Part shown: positions 28,705 through 38,445 of the stretch, in pieces
How the letters are laid out: the number at the start of each line of letters is the position of its first letter
Position numbering within the stretch: position 1 is the first letter of the stretch
Assembly: GCA_030142905.1 (NCBI GenBank)
Contig: JASJOG010000066.1
Span: forward strand, 1,240,001-1,304,000
Direction of reading: 5' to 3'
Source: Heliopora coerulea
Taxonomy: Eukaryota > Cnidaria > Anthozoa > Scleralcyonacea > Helioporidae
Length of the DNA: 64,000 bases
The notes under the pieces: generated by a model
What the model saw: the letters and a program-made list of their open reading frames with translations, nothing else
Databases searched by the model: none
Told to the model about the DNA's origin: nothing
Made by a program: the position numbers and the translations under genes

Positions 28705-28986
28705 TTAAGAAGGAAAGGTTCCTAAGTCCTCCCGCTTTTTGCATGAACTGTCGCCACAATCACCAGATTTTATCTTCCGCTTTCTGCCGGTCTTTGTCTC
28801 CAGGTTTCGAACTACAGCATCCTTCACAATAGTCGCTTCTTTTAAGATAAGTTCGCTCAGCCATCTCACGGCGAGTTTGTTCCCATTAATGGTGTATCTG
28901 CAAGGGATTTCTAAGTCATATCCAGCTCCACGATTTATTGTCTTTTCCATTACTTCGCACAATACAGTACTTCCACGGATAAACAA
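28705..28986 (-). CDS. Unidentified open frame inside the pogo/Tigger-like element, opposite strand
   Basis: 93 codons on the strand opposite to the transposase remnant. Residues 1-60 look globular (YDLEIPCRYTINGN, LAVRWLSELILKEATIVKDA); the end is Lys/Arg-rich (KTGRKRKIKSGD). Not recognised. It could be captured host sequence, another transposon's exon, or chance. Confidence 0.25.
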   Translation of the reverse strand: MFIRGSTVLCEVMEKTINRGAGYDLEIPCRYTINGNKLAVRWLSELILKEATIVKDAVVRNLETKTGRKRKIKSGDCGDSSCKKREDLGTFPS

Positions 28987-29057
28987 ATATTAGCTAAAGT
29001 TGCGACAAAACGACCGAGGCACATGACCAACCACTGAAAAAGAAGATTACTGAAAAG

Positions 29058-29312
29058 ATGATATCACTGCTGGTGGATAGCAGTGACGACGACGACGATG
29101 ATGTCGATATGGATCCGCCTGTGTCTTCTATTAAGTCAGTTGCTGAAGCTCTCAACCTGGTTGACGAGTTAAAGAAGTTTGCACTCGTACAACTGCACGA
29201 CGAAGATTTACTTCCATCAGTAGAAATTGTCGGCAAAAAGCTCCAAGACGCAAGGTTTTCACAACAAAAACAGCCTACAATAACTGAATTTTTTTATTCA
29301 ACACAGCTGTAA
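29058..29312 (+). pseudogene. C-terminal remnant of pogo/Tigger-type transposase
   Basis: 84 codons: an acidic Asp run at residues 9-15, a helical segment (SVAEALNLVDELKKFALVQL), then a TITEFF end motif before the stop. Acidic stretches and a TITxFF tail are common in jerky/Tigger transposases. The catalytic part is missing. Confidence 0.6.
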
Positions 29313-29597
29313 CTTTTGCGACTCAATAGTTTCATACATTTACATTTTGAACATCAACATCATACATCCTTGATCTTGTTTATTTTTACAATCAGTTTGA
29401 CGCATCAAAGTAGAATATAGATTTTATTTGGGGTACTTTTTGAGTAAAATTGACAAGGAACCGTTGCGCTGACTTGTAAATGCTTTCATACATATGGCCG
29501 GTGTCAGATGACGTCATTTCCTTCTAAGACGGACACCTCCATAAGACGGACTGTAAGAATGGTCCCGAAGGTGTCCGTCTTAGAGGCGTTCACTGTA

Positions 29598-30499
29598 AAA
29601 TTAAACTTCTTTTGTAAGAAAGAGGAATAAAAATGTCGAAATCGGTAAACAAGCCAGTGAAAGTACGTTTGTGATAAACTGAAGTCGAAAATGATCGATT
29701 GGTGCGTGTGATTTTAACATCTAGAAAAGAAAGCGTGTTGTTGGATTCTATTTCAGAATTAAATTTAATATTGGGGTGTTGATGATTCAGGAAATCAAGA
29801 AATAAAGAGACGTGACTTGGAGAACGAAATAATAAAAAACAGTCATCAACATAGCGTCGATAATATGTGGGCTTAAAGTCAGGGGGACAGTTGTTGAGTC
29901 AGTTTCTTTCATGAAATGATAAAAAAATATCAGCGAAAAACGGTCCAAGGGGGAAGCCCATGGCAACACCATCTATCTGTTAGTAAAGGGAACCATTAAA
30001 AAGAAAATGACACTCCTTAACTGAAAAATGTAAGAGTTTCTTGAATTGCTCGCGAGAAAAACCATGGTAATGAGTTGTGTTAAGAAAGAGATGATTGATT
30101 ACTATATCAATGGTTTCGTCAACTGGGATGTTAGTAAAAAGAGAGGTGATGTCGAAATTGGCCATGATTAAGTGGTTAGAATGAAACTATTAGTTGAGTA
30201 ACTCTTGAAAAAAAGAAAGAGTCTCTTACTACATATATACCAGAAGAGATGGGACGGAGAAAGGGGACAAGGAATTTGGCAATCTTGTAGGAATGAGTGT
30301 TGATGGAAGAAAAAATAGGTCGAAAAGGAACGTTATTTTTATGTATTTTAGGAAGTTCGTAAAGAATGCCAGTTCGAGACCCAGTAGGAAAGAGTTTTTC
30401 GTAGGTTGTTTGGGAGATAGCTTCAGTTTTCTTAAGAGTTTTAAGTGTCAGTTTTATTGGATCCCCATTCAAGCGTTTAAATTTACTACTGTCTTGTCG
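29598..30499 (-). pseudogene. Penelope-like reverse transcriptase core, decayed
   Basis: Minus-strand reading gives, in order: an N-terminal stretch with LPKIHKNNVPFRPIFSSI (RT fingers), FDITSLFTNIP (motif A), QIDGVAMGFPLGP (motif B), RRYVDD (motif C, catalytic Asp pair) and HPNIKFNSE...LSFLDVKI (thumb side). These motifs, with the KIHK and TSLFTNIP wording, are those of Penelope-like RTs. Damage: at least one frameshift between fingers and motif A with stops near 30195-30200, a stop just before QIDGVAMG (near 29978), and a stop after HERN (near 29912). The 5' end is lost at 30500, where the inverted arm joins. Confidence 0.85.
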
Positions 30500-31509
30500 A
30501 TCCAACAACACGCTTCCTTTTCTAGATGTTAAAATCACACGCTCCAATCGATTATTTTCTACTTCAGTTTATCACAAACCTACATTCACTGGCTTGTTTA
30601 CCAATTTCGACAGTTTTATTCCTCATCGTCTTACAAAAGAAGTTTAATTTTATCTTTATTTCACTGTTTCTTTAACCTTCGCTCTAATTATGAAAACTTT
30701 CATAAGGAACTTGACACGTTCAAAAACATTTTTAACCACTCAGTGGTTATCCCACTCACTTTTTTGATAAGTGTGTTTGCTTATTTTTGGATAAAGTTTT
30801 CGTTTCAAGGCCATTGCTTCACAATGTCCCCGAAAAAGTTTTGCATTTTTGTCTTTCTTTCACTGGCACTCACTCTCTTCAAATCCACCTTTCCCCACGT
30901 CAACATTCGTTTCGTCTTTCGTCCAACCAAGCGTCTTTTCCACTTTTTCTCCTTTAAGGACAGAATTTCCAAAGGTCTGAGGTCTCATGTTGTCTACTCT
31001 TTTACGTGTCAATGCTGTAGCACATTGTATGTGAGTCAAATGACTCGCCATTTGCTCACACGAGTCTCGGATCATTTGGGAATCTCTGCCCTTACTGGCA
31101 AAAAACGTCTTAATCCTTCACCGTCTAGCGTTCTGTCACATCCTACCGAAACTGGCCACTCTGCATCTCTTGACGATTTCAAAATTCTTTCTTCTTGCAA
31201 TTCAACCCCTGAACTTTTGATAAGGGAAAGCCTGTTAATCTCAAAACTTAAGCCATCTTTAAATGGCAATCTTAGCTCTGTTCCTCTTTCGTTATTTTAG
31301 TATTCTTACACGGTTATTTCGTATTTCCGACTTTTAACTTCCTGTAATATAATACTTCTAGCTATCTATTTATTCACTGTAAACTGTAATTATATCTCCA
31401 CTCTGATGATTTTGCGTGATGCAACGAAACGTTAGTGCACTTAATTGCACTAATTGTTAGTGCAGCTTTATTCCGCGTTTTGTGCTGGGCACTCATTTTT
31501 ATCCTAAAA
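30500..31509 (+). repeat. Inverted arm of the Penelope-like element, with second endonuclease copy
   Basis: The reverse complement matches 27458-29746 once the nested transposon is removed. It contains an open frame at 30743-31300 with the same 185-residue endonuclease end as the left arm. It lacks the outermost 30 bp present at 27428-27457. It is uninterrupted where the other arm carries the pogo/Tigger-like insertion, so it shows the empty site (TTTAATTTTATCTTTATT near 30646). Confidence 0.9.
31403..31430 (+). ncRNA. Candidate hammerhead-ribozyme core (right arm copy)
   Basis: The same CTGATGA - hairpin - CGAAAC arrangement as at 27537-27564, on the plus strand in the inverted arm. Confidence 0.35.
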
Positions 31510-31510
31510 G

Positions 31511-31523
31511 TGTCATCAACTAT
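31511..31523. repeat. Right target-site duplication of the Penelope-like element
   Basis: TGTCATCAACTAT, identical to 27415-27427, directly after the end of the inverted arm. Confidence 0.8.
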
Positions 31524-31734
31524 TGCTATAGAAGTGAAGCAAGTTCCCGTCATAATTTAAGACATTTTGGTAGCACTGATGGTATCGTGTGTTGATCTCT
31601 AAGGCTCAATACATAAATGCTGACAGTTTATTCACCGAAATGTAGTGCAGCAATGCTGAACAGTCCCACTAATTTTCCTTTAAAGAAATTAAAATGCAAA
31701 TTCTGTTGATTTTATATCTGAACTATAACTATAA

Positions 31735-32100
31735 CCATAAGGGTACGGGACCGATTTTAACTGGGGGGGGGGGGGGGGGGGGCTGAAGTCTGTTGCCCAA
31801 AAATTTTCTGCATCGCCCGAATTCTCAAAATGAAGCAACCACTAAACCATGCCTTCAACAAATCTGCGCTAATTATATATTTTGCACAATACTAAAATGA
31901 CATCGAAATGGGTACAAACAAGACAGTATCAACAGACAATAAGTTAAGTCTAAAAGTGCTGAGGTTTTCCTCTCATATTCCAGGTTATGAGAAGATAAAG
32001 ATTTCTGCCCGAAAAATGGAAATATCGCGCGAAAAAATTGACGATGCCCGAATCTGATGGAGGCTGCAGCTCTCTCAGTTTCCCAGCTCGTATGCCTGTG
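31735..32100. mobile_element. Possible MITE inserted in a TATAAC repeat
   Basis: The left edge (CATAAGGGTACGGGACC) and inverted right edge (CACAGGCATACGAGCTGG) are imperfectly similar, and both outer flanks are ACTATAACTATAAC repeats. A G-run (31765-31782) follows the left edge. The target duplication cannot be resolved because the target was itself repetitive. Confidence 0.35.
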
Positions 32101-32240
32101 ACTATAACTATAACGATCACTATAAGTATAACTATAACTGTAATTGTAACTGTAACTGTACTATAATTATATCAATAAACTACAAGCTACGAGCTACAAG
32201 CTACAAGCTACAAACTATTAACTGTAACTATAACTATTAA
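32101..32240. repeat. TATAAC/TGTAAC and CTACAAG short tandem repeats
   Basis: ACTATAACTATAAC-type hexamers (also at 31722-31735) are followed by about four units of CTACAAG near 32182-32212. Confidence 0.75.
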
Positions 32241-32579
32241 GTTTTATAAACTCAAACGTCAGCGTTCCAGTTTGTAAAAACACATCAAATTCACATAATT
32301 TGCAATTATCAGACAAAGTTGACCAAAATGTGCTGATTTATTCTAACACCAAAATGAAGATACTAACAAATTATTCACCATATCTCGCGATAACCAACTT
32401 ATCTAATTATTTTTAATCATTCTACAGTATTTCTTTTTTAATTTAACGTTGTTTTATTCTTGGCTAACCTGTGAAATTTTTATTCGTATATTCATTTTAT
32501 CTTTCCAGAACCTTTTTCATAAAAAAAGGAAGATGGACCGCAGAATCATCTCAAAGACAAACAAAGCTTCCAAGAAAAT

Positions 32580-32790
32580 CAGCTTTTCATTGAAAGAAAT
32601 ACTCACGCTTCTATAACTAAATTGTAATGATTAGTTTACAACAGATTGGATGAACAGGTTTTGGAATATCTAATGCTGTCTTCATTGAAAGAATTACTCG
32701 TGCTTCCATAACTACATTGTATTGATGAGCTGATAACTGATTCGACAAGTGGTTTTTCGAATATGATGCGGTCATTATCAAGTCATTCCT
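32580..32790. repeat. Two-unit diverged tandem duplication, about 105-bp unit
   Basis: CATTGAAAGAAATACTCACG...TTCTATAACTAAATTGTA near 32588 is matched by CATTGAAAGAATTACTCGTG...TTCCATAACTACATTGTA near 32685. Confidence 0.65.
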
Positions 32791-33244
32791 ACAAGTGAAG
32801 AAAGACAATCTGTCCCAGCCTATTATCATAGAAATGGCTCTTCAAGCAATTAGAATGGGGATAATGCTGTGTAGTGAAACATAGAGTGTAGCCTCGTTTG
32901 AAAAAGTTATTTTTATGGATTCCCTTTGATGCAACACCGTTCCATGTTCGGCCCGAAGTCTAACTAAACTTTAATATCATTTCATGGGGATTATTCAAAT
33001 ATCTTTCAGTAACGCTTCTTTTTCAACTTGTTTCCACCATCTTTTCTTGGTTGATTTACATAACTATAAAAGCCAAGAAGTGAACTATGGAAAAAGGAAT
33101 CTAAGGGCTTAAAATATAAGGGAATTGTGGAGGAAAGTAAGGGAAGGAAAGAAAGAAAAGAAATGGTCTTAGGTAAAGAAATAAAGTGATTGCCTAATAA
33201 ACAAATCACTAAGAAATACTTTCTCGAAAGCAAAGAAAGAAAAG

Positions 33245-33440
33245 CGCAGCTCCTACTCTATTCTAATCTTTTAACACTATCCTATTCTATTATATCCTAT
33301 CCTGCCCTATCTTATCCTAGCCCATTCTGTCCTGTCTTACTCCAATCTACTCTATTCTTTCCTGCTGCATCCTATCTTGTCCCATACTGTCCAATCTCGC
33401 TCTATTTCATCCTACTCTATTCCATTCTGTTTCGTTTCAT
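33245..33440. repeat. Degenerate pyrimidine-rich TATCC pentamer array
   Basis: Repeated CTATTC, TATCC, CCTGTCT and similar words over about 190 bp, with much drift. Open frames here are repeat artefacts. Confidence 0.65.
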
Positions 33441-33676
33441 TTCCGAGATTTTAAGCTCAGAAATGAAATGAAGGACACTGAGAGTCTCTGAAGTGGAATG
33501 GAATATCAGTTGATTTCACATTACAGAAAAACTGAGAAAAGCTTCTTTCAGAAATCTTAATTTACGTCTTAGCATAACTACCCGATTTGATGTAAGCAAA
33601 AAAAGGCAATTAAAGATTAGATTCACTCTTTCATTCACTGAAAAACAGTCAAAATAAAATTCATAAAATAAACTTG

Positions 33677-33949
33677 CAGTGGGGTGCCGATGTCTCGTAG
33701 GAGGAGGGGGCAAGATGCCGTTCCGGCACCCCTTTGCCCATTTCGTTATTATTTAACAAAAATATAAAAACCATCGCCCCTCCCCCTAAATCTTATTGAT
33801 TCTCAAAACAACAAAACAATATATATATTGATATTTAATATTTAATATTTAAAAAAATTTCCCGGTATATATTTGGAATTTTGGCGCCCCCTTTAACCTG
33901 GCGCCCGGGAGCGACTACCCCTCCCTGCCCCCCTCTCGGCACGCCACTG
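33677..33949. mobile_element. hAT-type MITE with perfect 8-bp target duplication
   Basis: The 273-bp element has ends CAGTGGGGTGCCGA and TCGGCACGCCACTG (one mismatch when inverted). It is flanked by TAAACTTG at 33669-33676 and 33950-33957. The interior is C/G-run-rich with no frame. Confidence 0.85.
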
Positions 33950-33959
33950 TAAACTTGAA

Positions 33960-34860
33960 AGTATTTTTCTTCAAGATTGGAAAGCAAAAATACGTCAAAA
34001 ATTTACTGACAAAATTAATATTCTCAAACAACGCCAGAAACCTGGATCAACCAATCCTTGTCGAGTTCAAATAAAATCTAGTCTTATCTACCCCATTGAC
34101 GCAAAAAAATGTATTTCTGTACTAATTGATGAAGCATTTGAAAATGAATTACGTTAACCACAAATTAAAAAGTGATTTTGAAATTTGTAATGAGGTTGGT
34201 CTTAAAATTTGTTATGAAGAAAGTTATTTACCAATCATCTATTAGATCCCCAAAGTGTATCAGATGGAAGTTTTAGTGTAATATTTGCTACTTATAGAAC
34301 AAAGCCTTTAAATAAAGTGGTGTTCAAGTTAATACCTTGTGAAAGGGTGTTCAAATTAATGCTTACTTAACTGGAAAGTTTCTGTGAGAAAAGTAAGTTC
34401 TATGATCACTAAAGAGTTTTGCCTTACCAAAAATCTTAATCCAGTAATTTATAAACTAGCTGTGATCAGGATAATGGTCAATAAGATTTTAAGGTCTGAT
34501 ACTTGTAATTTTTATACCACTTTTCTATATTCCGATCTCATTAAAAGTTCTAAGTTGAATCACCAATATAAATCTTGTATTTAAACGAAGAAACGAGATC
34601 ATCGCTTTAGGTAACTATTGTATTTACTGGGGGTCAGGGGATTCAATATCGACTTTTAATGAAGTTGTTAAGATCGAATTGGCAAAGAGCTGCCTTAAGA
34701 GTACAACCAAAACTCTACTTCCGTCTCTTGGAATAACTATGGAAATTGATGCTGACCATTTTAGGTTCACTCTTACTAATTTGGTACGGTAGCAATACAG
34801 TTTCTAAATTAGAATACAGCACTCTAGCTATGGGATACTACAGTTGAATTAAACGACTAA
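33960..34860 (+). pseudogene. Decayed protein-coding segment, family unknown
   Basis: Several plus-strand frames give protein-like pieces broken by stops and shifts: KINILKQRQKPGSTNPCRVQ (about 34010-34070), SDGSFSVIFATYRTKPLNKV (about 34260-34325), a 66-codon frame at 34384-34584, and a run of over 60 codons ending with LTNLVR at about 34790. Codon-like composition and consecutive order suggest one old coding region. No family recognised; a dead transposon is the likeliest source. Confidence 0.3.
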
Positions 34861-35674
34861 CCTTACGTTTTCGTTGACTTAATACATCTCCAAGAAACTC
34901 TGAAAATATCCAGGATCGATGACCAAAATCAAAGACACTATAAGGTGATAATCTTCAAGGCGTTTCCATTCACAAACTCTAATTGTGTTGTCATGCCCGG
35001 TTTTAGAAATTCGAGTTATTGTTCACTTTTCTATGACGTGATCAAACTGTCATAATCTATGTAAGTAATAGAAGTCCATAAACCTGTTCTATCTGCATCA
35101 GTAGAGTAACTGGTGGGGGGCGGGGGGGGCGACTTGTCCCGCACAGAAAATTTCGTTGGAAATATTTGCTCTGTAGGGAATAACCGAAATGGTTATTTCG
35201 TATTTTAATAGCTAGGTTTTATAGAAGCTCTTTTCAACAAATTATTTATATTGCTCAAGATCTTGGTATTCAAAGCGATATACCTTAAGTATATTTCAAA
35301 GATTGAACTAAATCGAATTGCCTTTCGCTGGATTTTATAAGCCAGGCAGCTCAGCTGCGTCCTCTTTTTGTGTAAAGCAGAATGAAGCAGTAGGCTGACC
35401 GGGTTGATTTGTTTACAATGCGCTAGTGATAGGTCTAACTTTTGGGATACCAGACACTCTGCAATCAAGAGAACTTTGGAAGTTTAACTTGATCAGCCCG
35501 TTTAATCGTTTAAGAAATCATAATACGAATAAATAATACGAATTCATAATTAATCAGATAATTAACGACCCAAACAAAGAACTGTTCATTACCACATTTC
35601 TTAATTCTAAATCCAAAACTAGACGATTGAGAGGTTATTTTATAAACGGGTGTCTTGTCTTTTACCAAGGTTTA

Positions 35675-35885
35675 CAAGTATTCGAGAACAATAAAAACCA
35701 GTCGGCCTACCTCCTCGTCATTTTCATTGTTCTCTAGCGTTTGTAAAACACTCGAGAACAATAAAAATCACCAGGCCTACGTCCTCGTGATTTTCATTCT
35801 CCTCTCGTGTTTTACAAACGAGAAAGAATAGTAAAAATCACTCTGTCTACGACCTCGTGATTTTAGTTCTTTCGTGTTTGTAACC
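35675..35885. repeat. Three tandem hairpin-forming units of about 68 bp
   Basis: Units start near 35683, 35753 and 35819. Each has CGAGAACAATAAAAATCA-type, a short CTACxxCCTC loop region, then the inverted TGATTTTCATT..CTC and GTTTGTAAAACAC. Each unit is thus its own inverted repeat. Confidence 0.7.
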
Positions 35886-36604
35886 CCTGGTAAAACACTG
35901 GTCTTCGTTTATGAAATATTACATACAACATCGTAGAGGTTGAGGACAATGGTTAATTCCAGCGATAATCAATCTTAAACATAATGTTATAAAGTTTGTC
36001 GGGAAAATTAGGTTTTCGTCTCTCCACAAAAAAAGCGCCAGTTACACCACTTATCTGCATGTATTATATCGAAAATTTCAGTTCGACAAAATAATTCCTT
36101 TTTAGGTTGGTGAGTTTTTATTTTTATTATAGTTTAGCTAAGCATCGTTTCCAAAGGTCGTGTAAAAATTACATTTTTGATCCAAGTTAATGTTTTTGAT
36201 ATGATTTAGCTTTGAGGTAGATACCTAAAACTTTTCACAGCAAAAATTAATCATTTTGATTTAATACGCCTTGCTATTTTTGCGGCCTTTATGGTGTACC
36301 AACTTTTTCATTAGCATACGTAAGTCATTTTTCTGACATATTGGTTACGATGAGTTCGTTACTGCCAAATTGCATGGAACATTGTATTTTCGTTCGATGC
36401 ATGAAATATTAAATATCATTTTGAATTTATTACAAAATTACTTTAGTGAAAATGATTTAAATTTAACAAACAGAAAGTGGTTTCCCATGTTTATGCTTAA
36501 CGAACAGAAAATTGCTTGAGTGTCCTTCTGCGCTATTATAGAAACATGAATGACATTATTTCAACAGGGAAAATGTCTTGTGGGTGTATGAGGTATAGCC
36601 GAGT

Positions 36605-36850
36605 GTTTTCAGGTATTTTTCTAATTGAGGTGACGTCATGAAAGTTTTCTATCACTGTACAGACATGAAATATATTTTCTATTTGTTTTATAAAGTAATC
36701 AAAGTTTTTTTTCGAGTTTTCGTGATGTCATTCATGTCTCCGTCCTCTAATAGAAAATGAAAATGACGTCAGCTTGTCGCTGTACCCTGTAAGAAAATGA
36801 GACTCGCCCAATCAGAGCGTGCACAGGACGAGTGTTATTCTATAAACAAT
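36605..36850. repeat. Probable dispersed repeat with two perfect TGACGTCA sites
   Basis: TGACGTCA occurs near 36632 and 36762, with TGATGTCA between. CCAATCAGAGCGTGCAC follows near 36810. No gene start is next to it, so a repeat origin is likelier than a promoter. Confidence 0.35.
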
Positions 36851-37799
36851 GATGTAAACATTTGGGATGTTATGAGACTTTCGAGAAGCTAAAAAATCTT
36901 GCCAAAATTTAGATTTCAAAAAAGGTGGGAAAATTCTGTTTTTGAATAATCTTATAGTTAATTAGTTATTCAAATTTCTCTAGTAAGTACGATAGTGCGA
37001 AGTTTCAAAATAATATTTTCCAGCATCCTGAAAATTAAGGCATGTAATGACCTCTCATTTTATTTTCACGTTCGATGAATGAGGAGTAAACTGACTTCTT
37101 AGTTAAAGTTTGGTCTCCAGAACAAAGAATATAGGTAGGTTTGCTGGCAGTCATATTGGTGCGAGTTCAAGACAAGACAAAGACATAATGTAATATTTGA
37201 CCTCCAACACGGCCGGCTTATGTTTTTTATCTTTGAAGGGCTTGATAGAAATCCAAAAATCCAGTAGACCATAATTCCAGCTACTAGATTGTAGGACGTC
37301 TGGAGAAGCTCGTTTCGTGACCAAATCATTTCAGATAAGCAGATAACAATGTGTCACTCATAACCTCATCGGAACATTGAGAATCTGAATGAAAATTTCA
37401 AAAATCGACCAAGAAAAGTCTGTTTTCCGTTTGAACTTTCCAAGCTGATTAACAATTCATGAAAACGGTGGGTGATCATGATTTATGAATCATAAATGAA
37501 ACTGATATGCACAGAATGCTTCTTTTGAGATAGTAAACCGAGCAGATGATATGACGAATGCATGGATCTAATCACGCGATAAATATTTTAATTTTTTTTC
37601 CCAAGTGGTGTTCATATAGATTACTGTAATAATAGAGACCTGAATTTTCCCGAAACTGAAAAGTTTTCAAAAAACTAGACATAAAATATGACTAAGTAAT
37701 CTTGGCTATTGATTTTCCGGGCGGAAAGCGTAATCGTAATAAAAAGATCAGAGCCCAGCTCAGAATTCTTAAGTGTATCGCCATAGTGAAATAGACAAG

Positions 37800-38445
37800 T
37801 CAAAATGTTTTAATACATGTTTACTGACGTTTTGTTGCCGCGTGCAACATCTTCAGAGTGTAGGTTTACAGGGATGAGAAAAAACTATATATATGAATCT
37901 ATAATTACATATTGGAATAATTAGACAGCTAACCAATAGAAAACTGGGAGACGTGACAGGAAGTGACACGTATACGGAAGAGGAAAGCATTAGAATAGAG
38001 AAAGAGGTGTGGAAGAGATATTTTCCTTGAGAGACGGTTTGTATTTAGAAATAAGTAAACTCTCACGAATGAGGAGTTCAAAGTTAGAGGAAGACCTGCA
38101 GGAAGAAATAATGGAAAAATCGTTGGAAGAAATGGCGTAATTAGTCTGGCGAGTATGAGCCTGGATACTGGAAGTAGGAAACGAAGTGGTTGCTCGTTTC
38201 TTACTCGTCAAAGACGAAACCCCTATGTGTTCTGAGATACGCGTGTGTAAGTGGCGCCTTGTTTGGCCCAAATACGATGCTCCACAGCATTGACACGTAT
38301 ATTTGTAGACAACACGCGATCTCATTAACATGGGGGTCCGGTCCTTGAAAGGGAAGAAACCAGACAACCGTCTTCCAGATTGAAAAATAAAACGCAAAGT
38401 AACTTGTGGGAAAGAAAACTGAGACAGCAACACTGAAAAATTATT
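37800..38445 (-). mobile_element. 5'-truncated Penelope-like element (endonuclease end)
   Basis: The minus-strand frame 38433-37990 (147 codons) contains RVVYKYTCQCCGASYLGQTR and HLHTRISEHIG, a well-kept GIY-YIG half-site (YLGQTRR, the Arg, SEH), and ends ELLIRESLLISKYKPSLKEN, then STPLSLF. It is closely related to, but distinct from, the 27-31 kb family. The 3' tail (to about 37800) has CTGAAGATGTTGC...GCAACAAAACGTCAG, equivalent to the hammerhead-like block. RT is absent. Confidence 0.85.

Larger units (their letters stand above)
28317..29595 (+). mobile_element. Pogo/Tigger-like DNA transposon inserted in the Penelope arm
   Basis: The ends are CAGTGAACTCCCTCTTAACG and the inverted end TCTTAGAGGCGTTCACTG, flanked by TA on both sides (28315-28316 and 29596-29597). 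GGACAC/GTCCG subrepeats lie inside each end. An open frame at 29058-29312 is acidic (SSDDDDDDVD) and ends QQKQPTITEFFYSTQL, resembling the C-terminus of pogo/Tigger/CENP-B-type transposases. No DDE core is left, so it is non-autonomous or internally deleted. Confidence 0.85.
27428..31510 (-). mobile_element. Penelope-like retroelement with inverted terminal copy and nested transposon
   Basis: The body reads on the minus strand: RT core (about 30499 to 29598), an insertion (28317-29595), then the GIY-YIG endonuclease end (28314 to 27667) and a 3' tail to 27428. Beyond the RT, 30500-31509 is an inverted copy of the last 1 kb, including the endonuclease. The 13-bp sequence TGTCATCAACTAT occurs directly repeated at 27415-27427 and 31511-31523 and is the target duplication. 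Penelope-like elements are known for RT plus GIY-YIG domains and for direct or inverted terminal copies. The RT has stops and a frameshift, so this copy is dead. Confidence 0.9.

Noticed and set aside
35675..35885. CRISPR-like array
   Set aside because: The units are tandem inverted repeats without unique spacers, and the DNA is animal.
36632..36770. CRE sites as a promoter
   Set aside because: Two TGACGTCA sites look striking, but no gene start lies nearby and the surroundings resemble a dispersed repeat.
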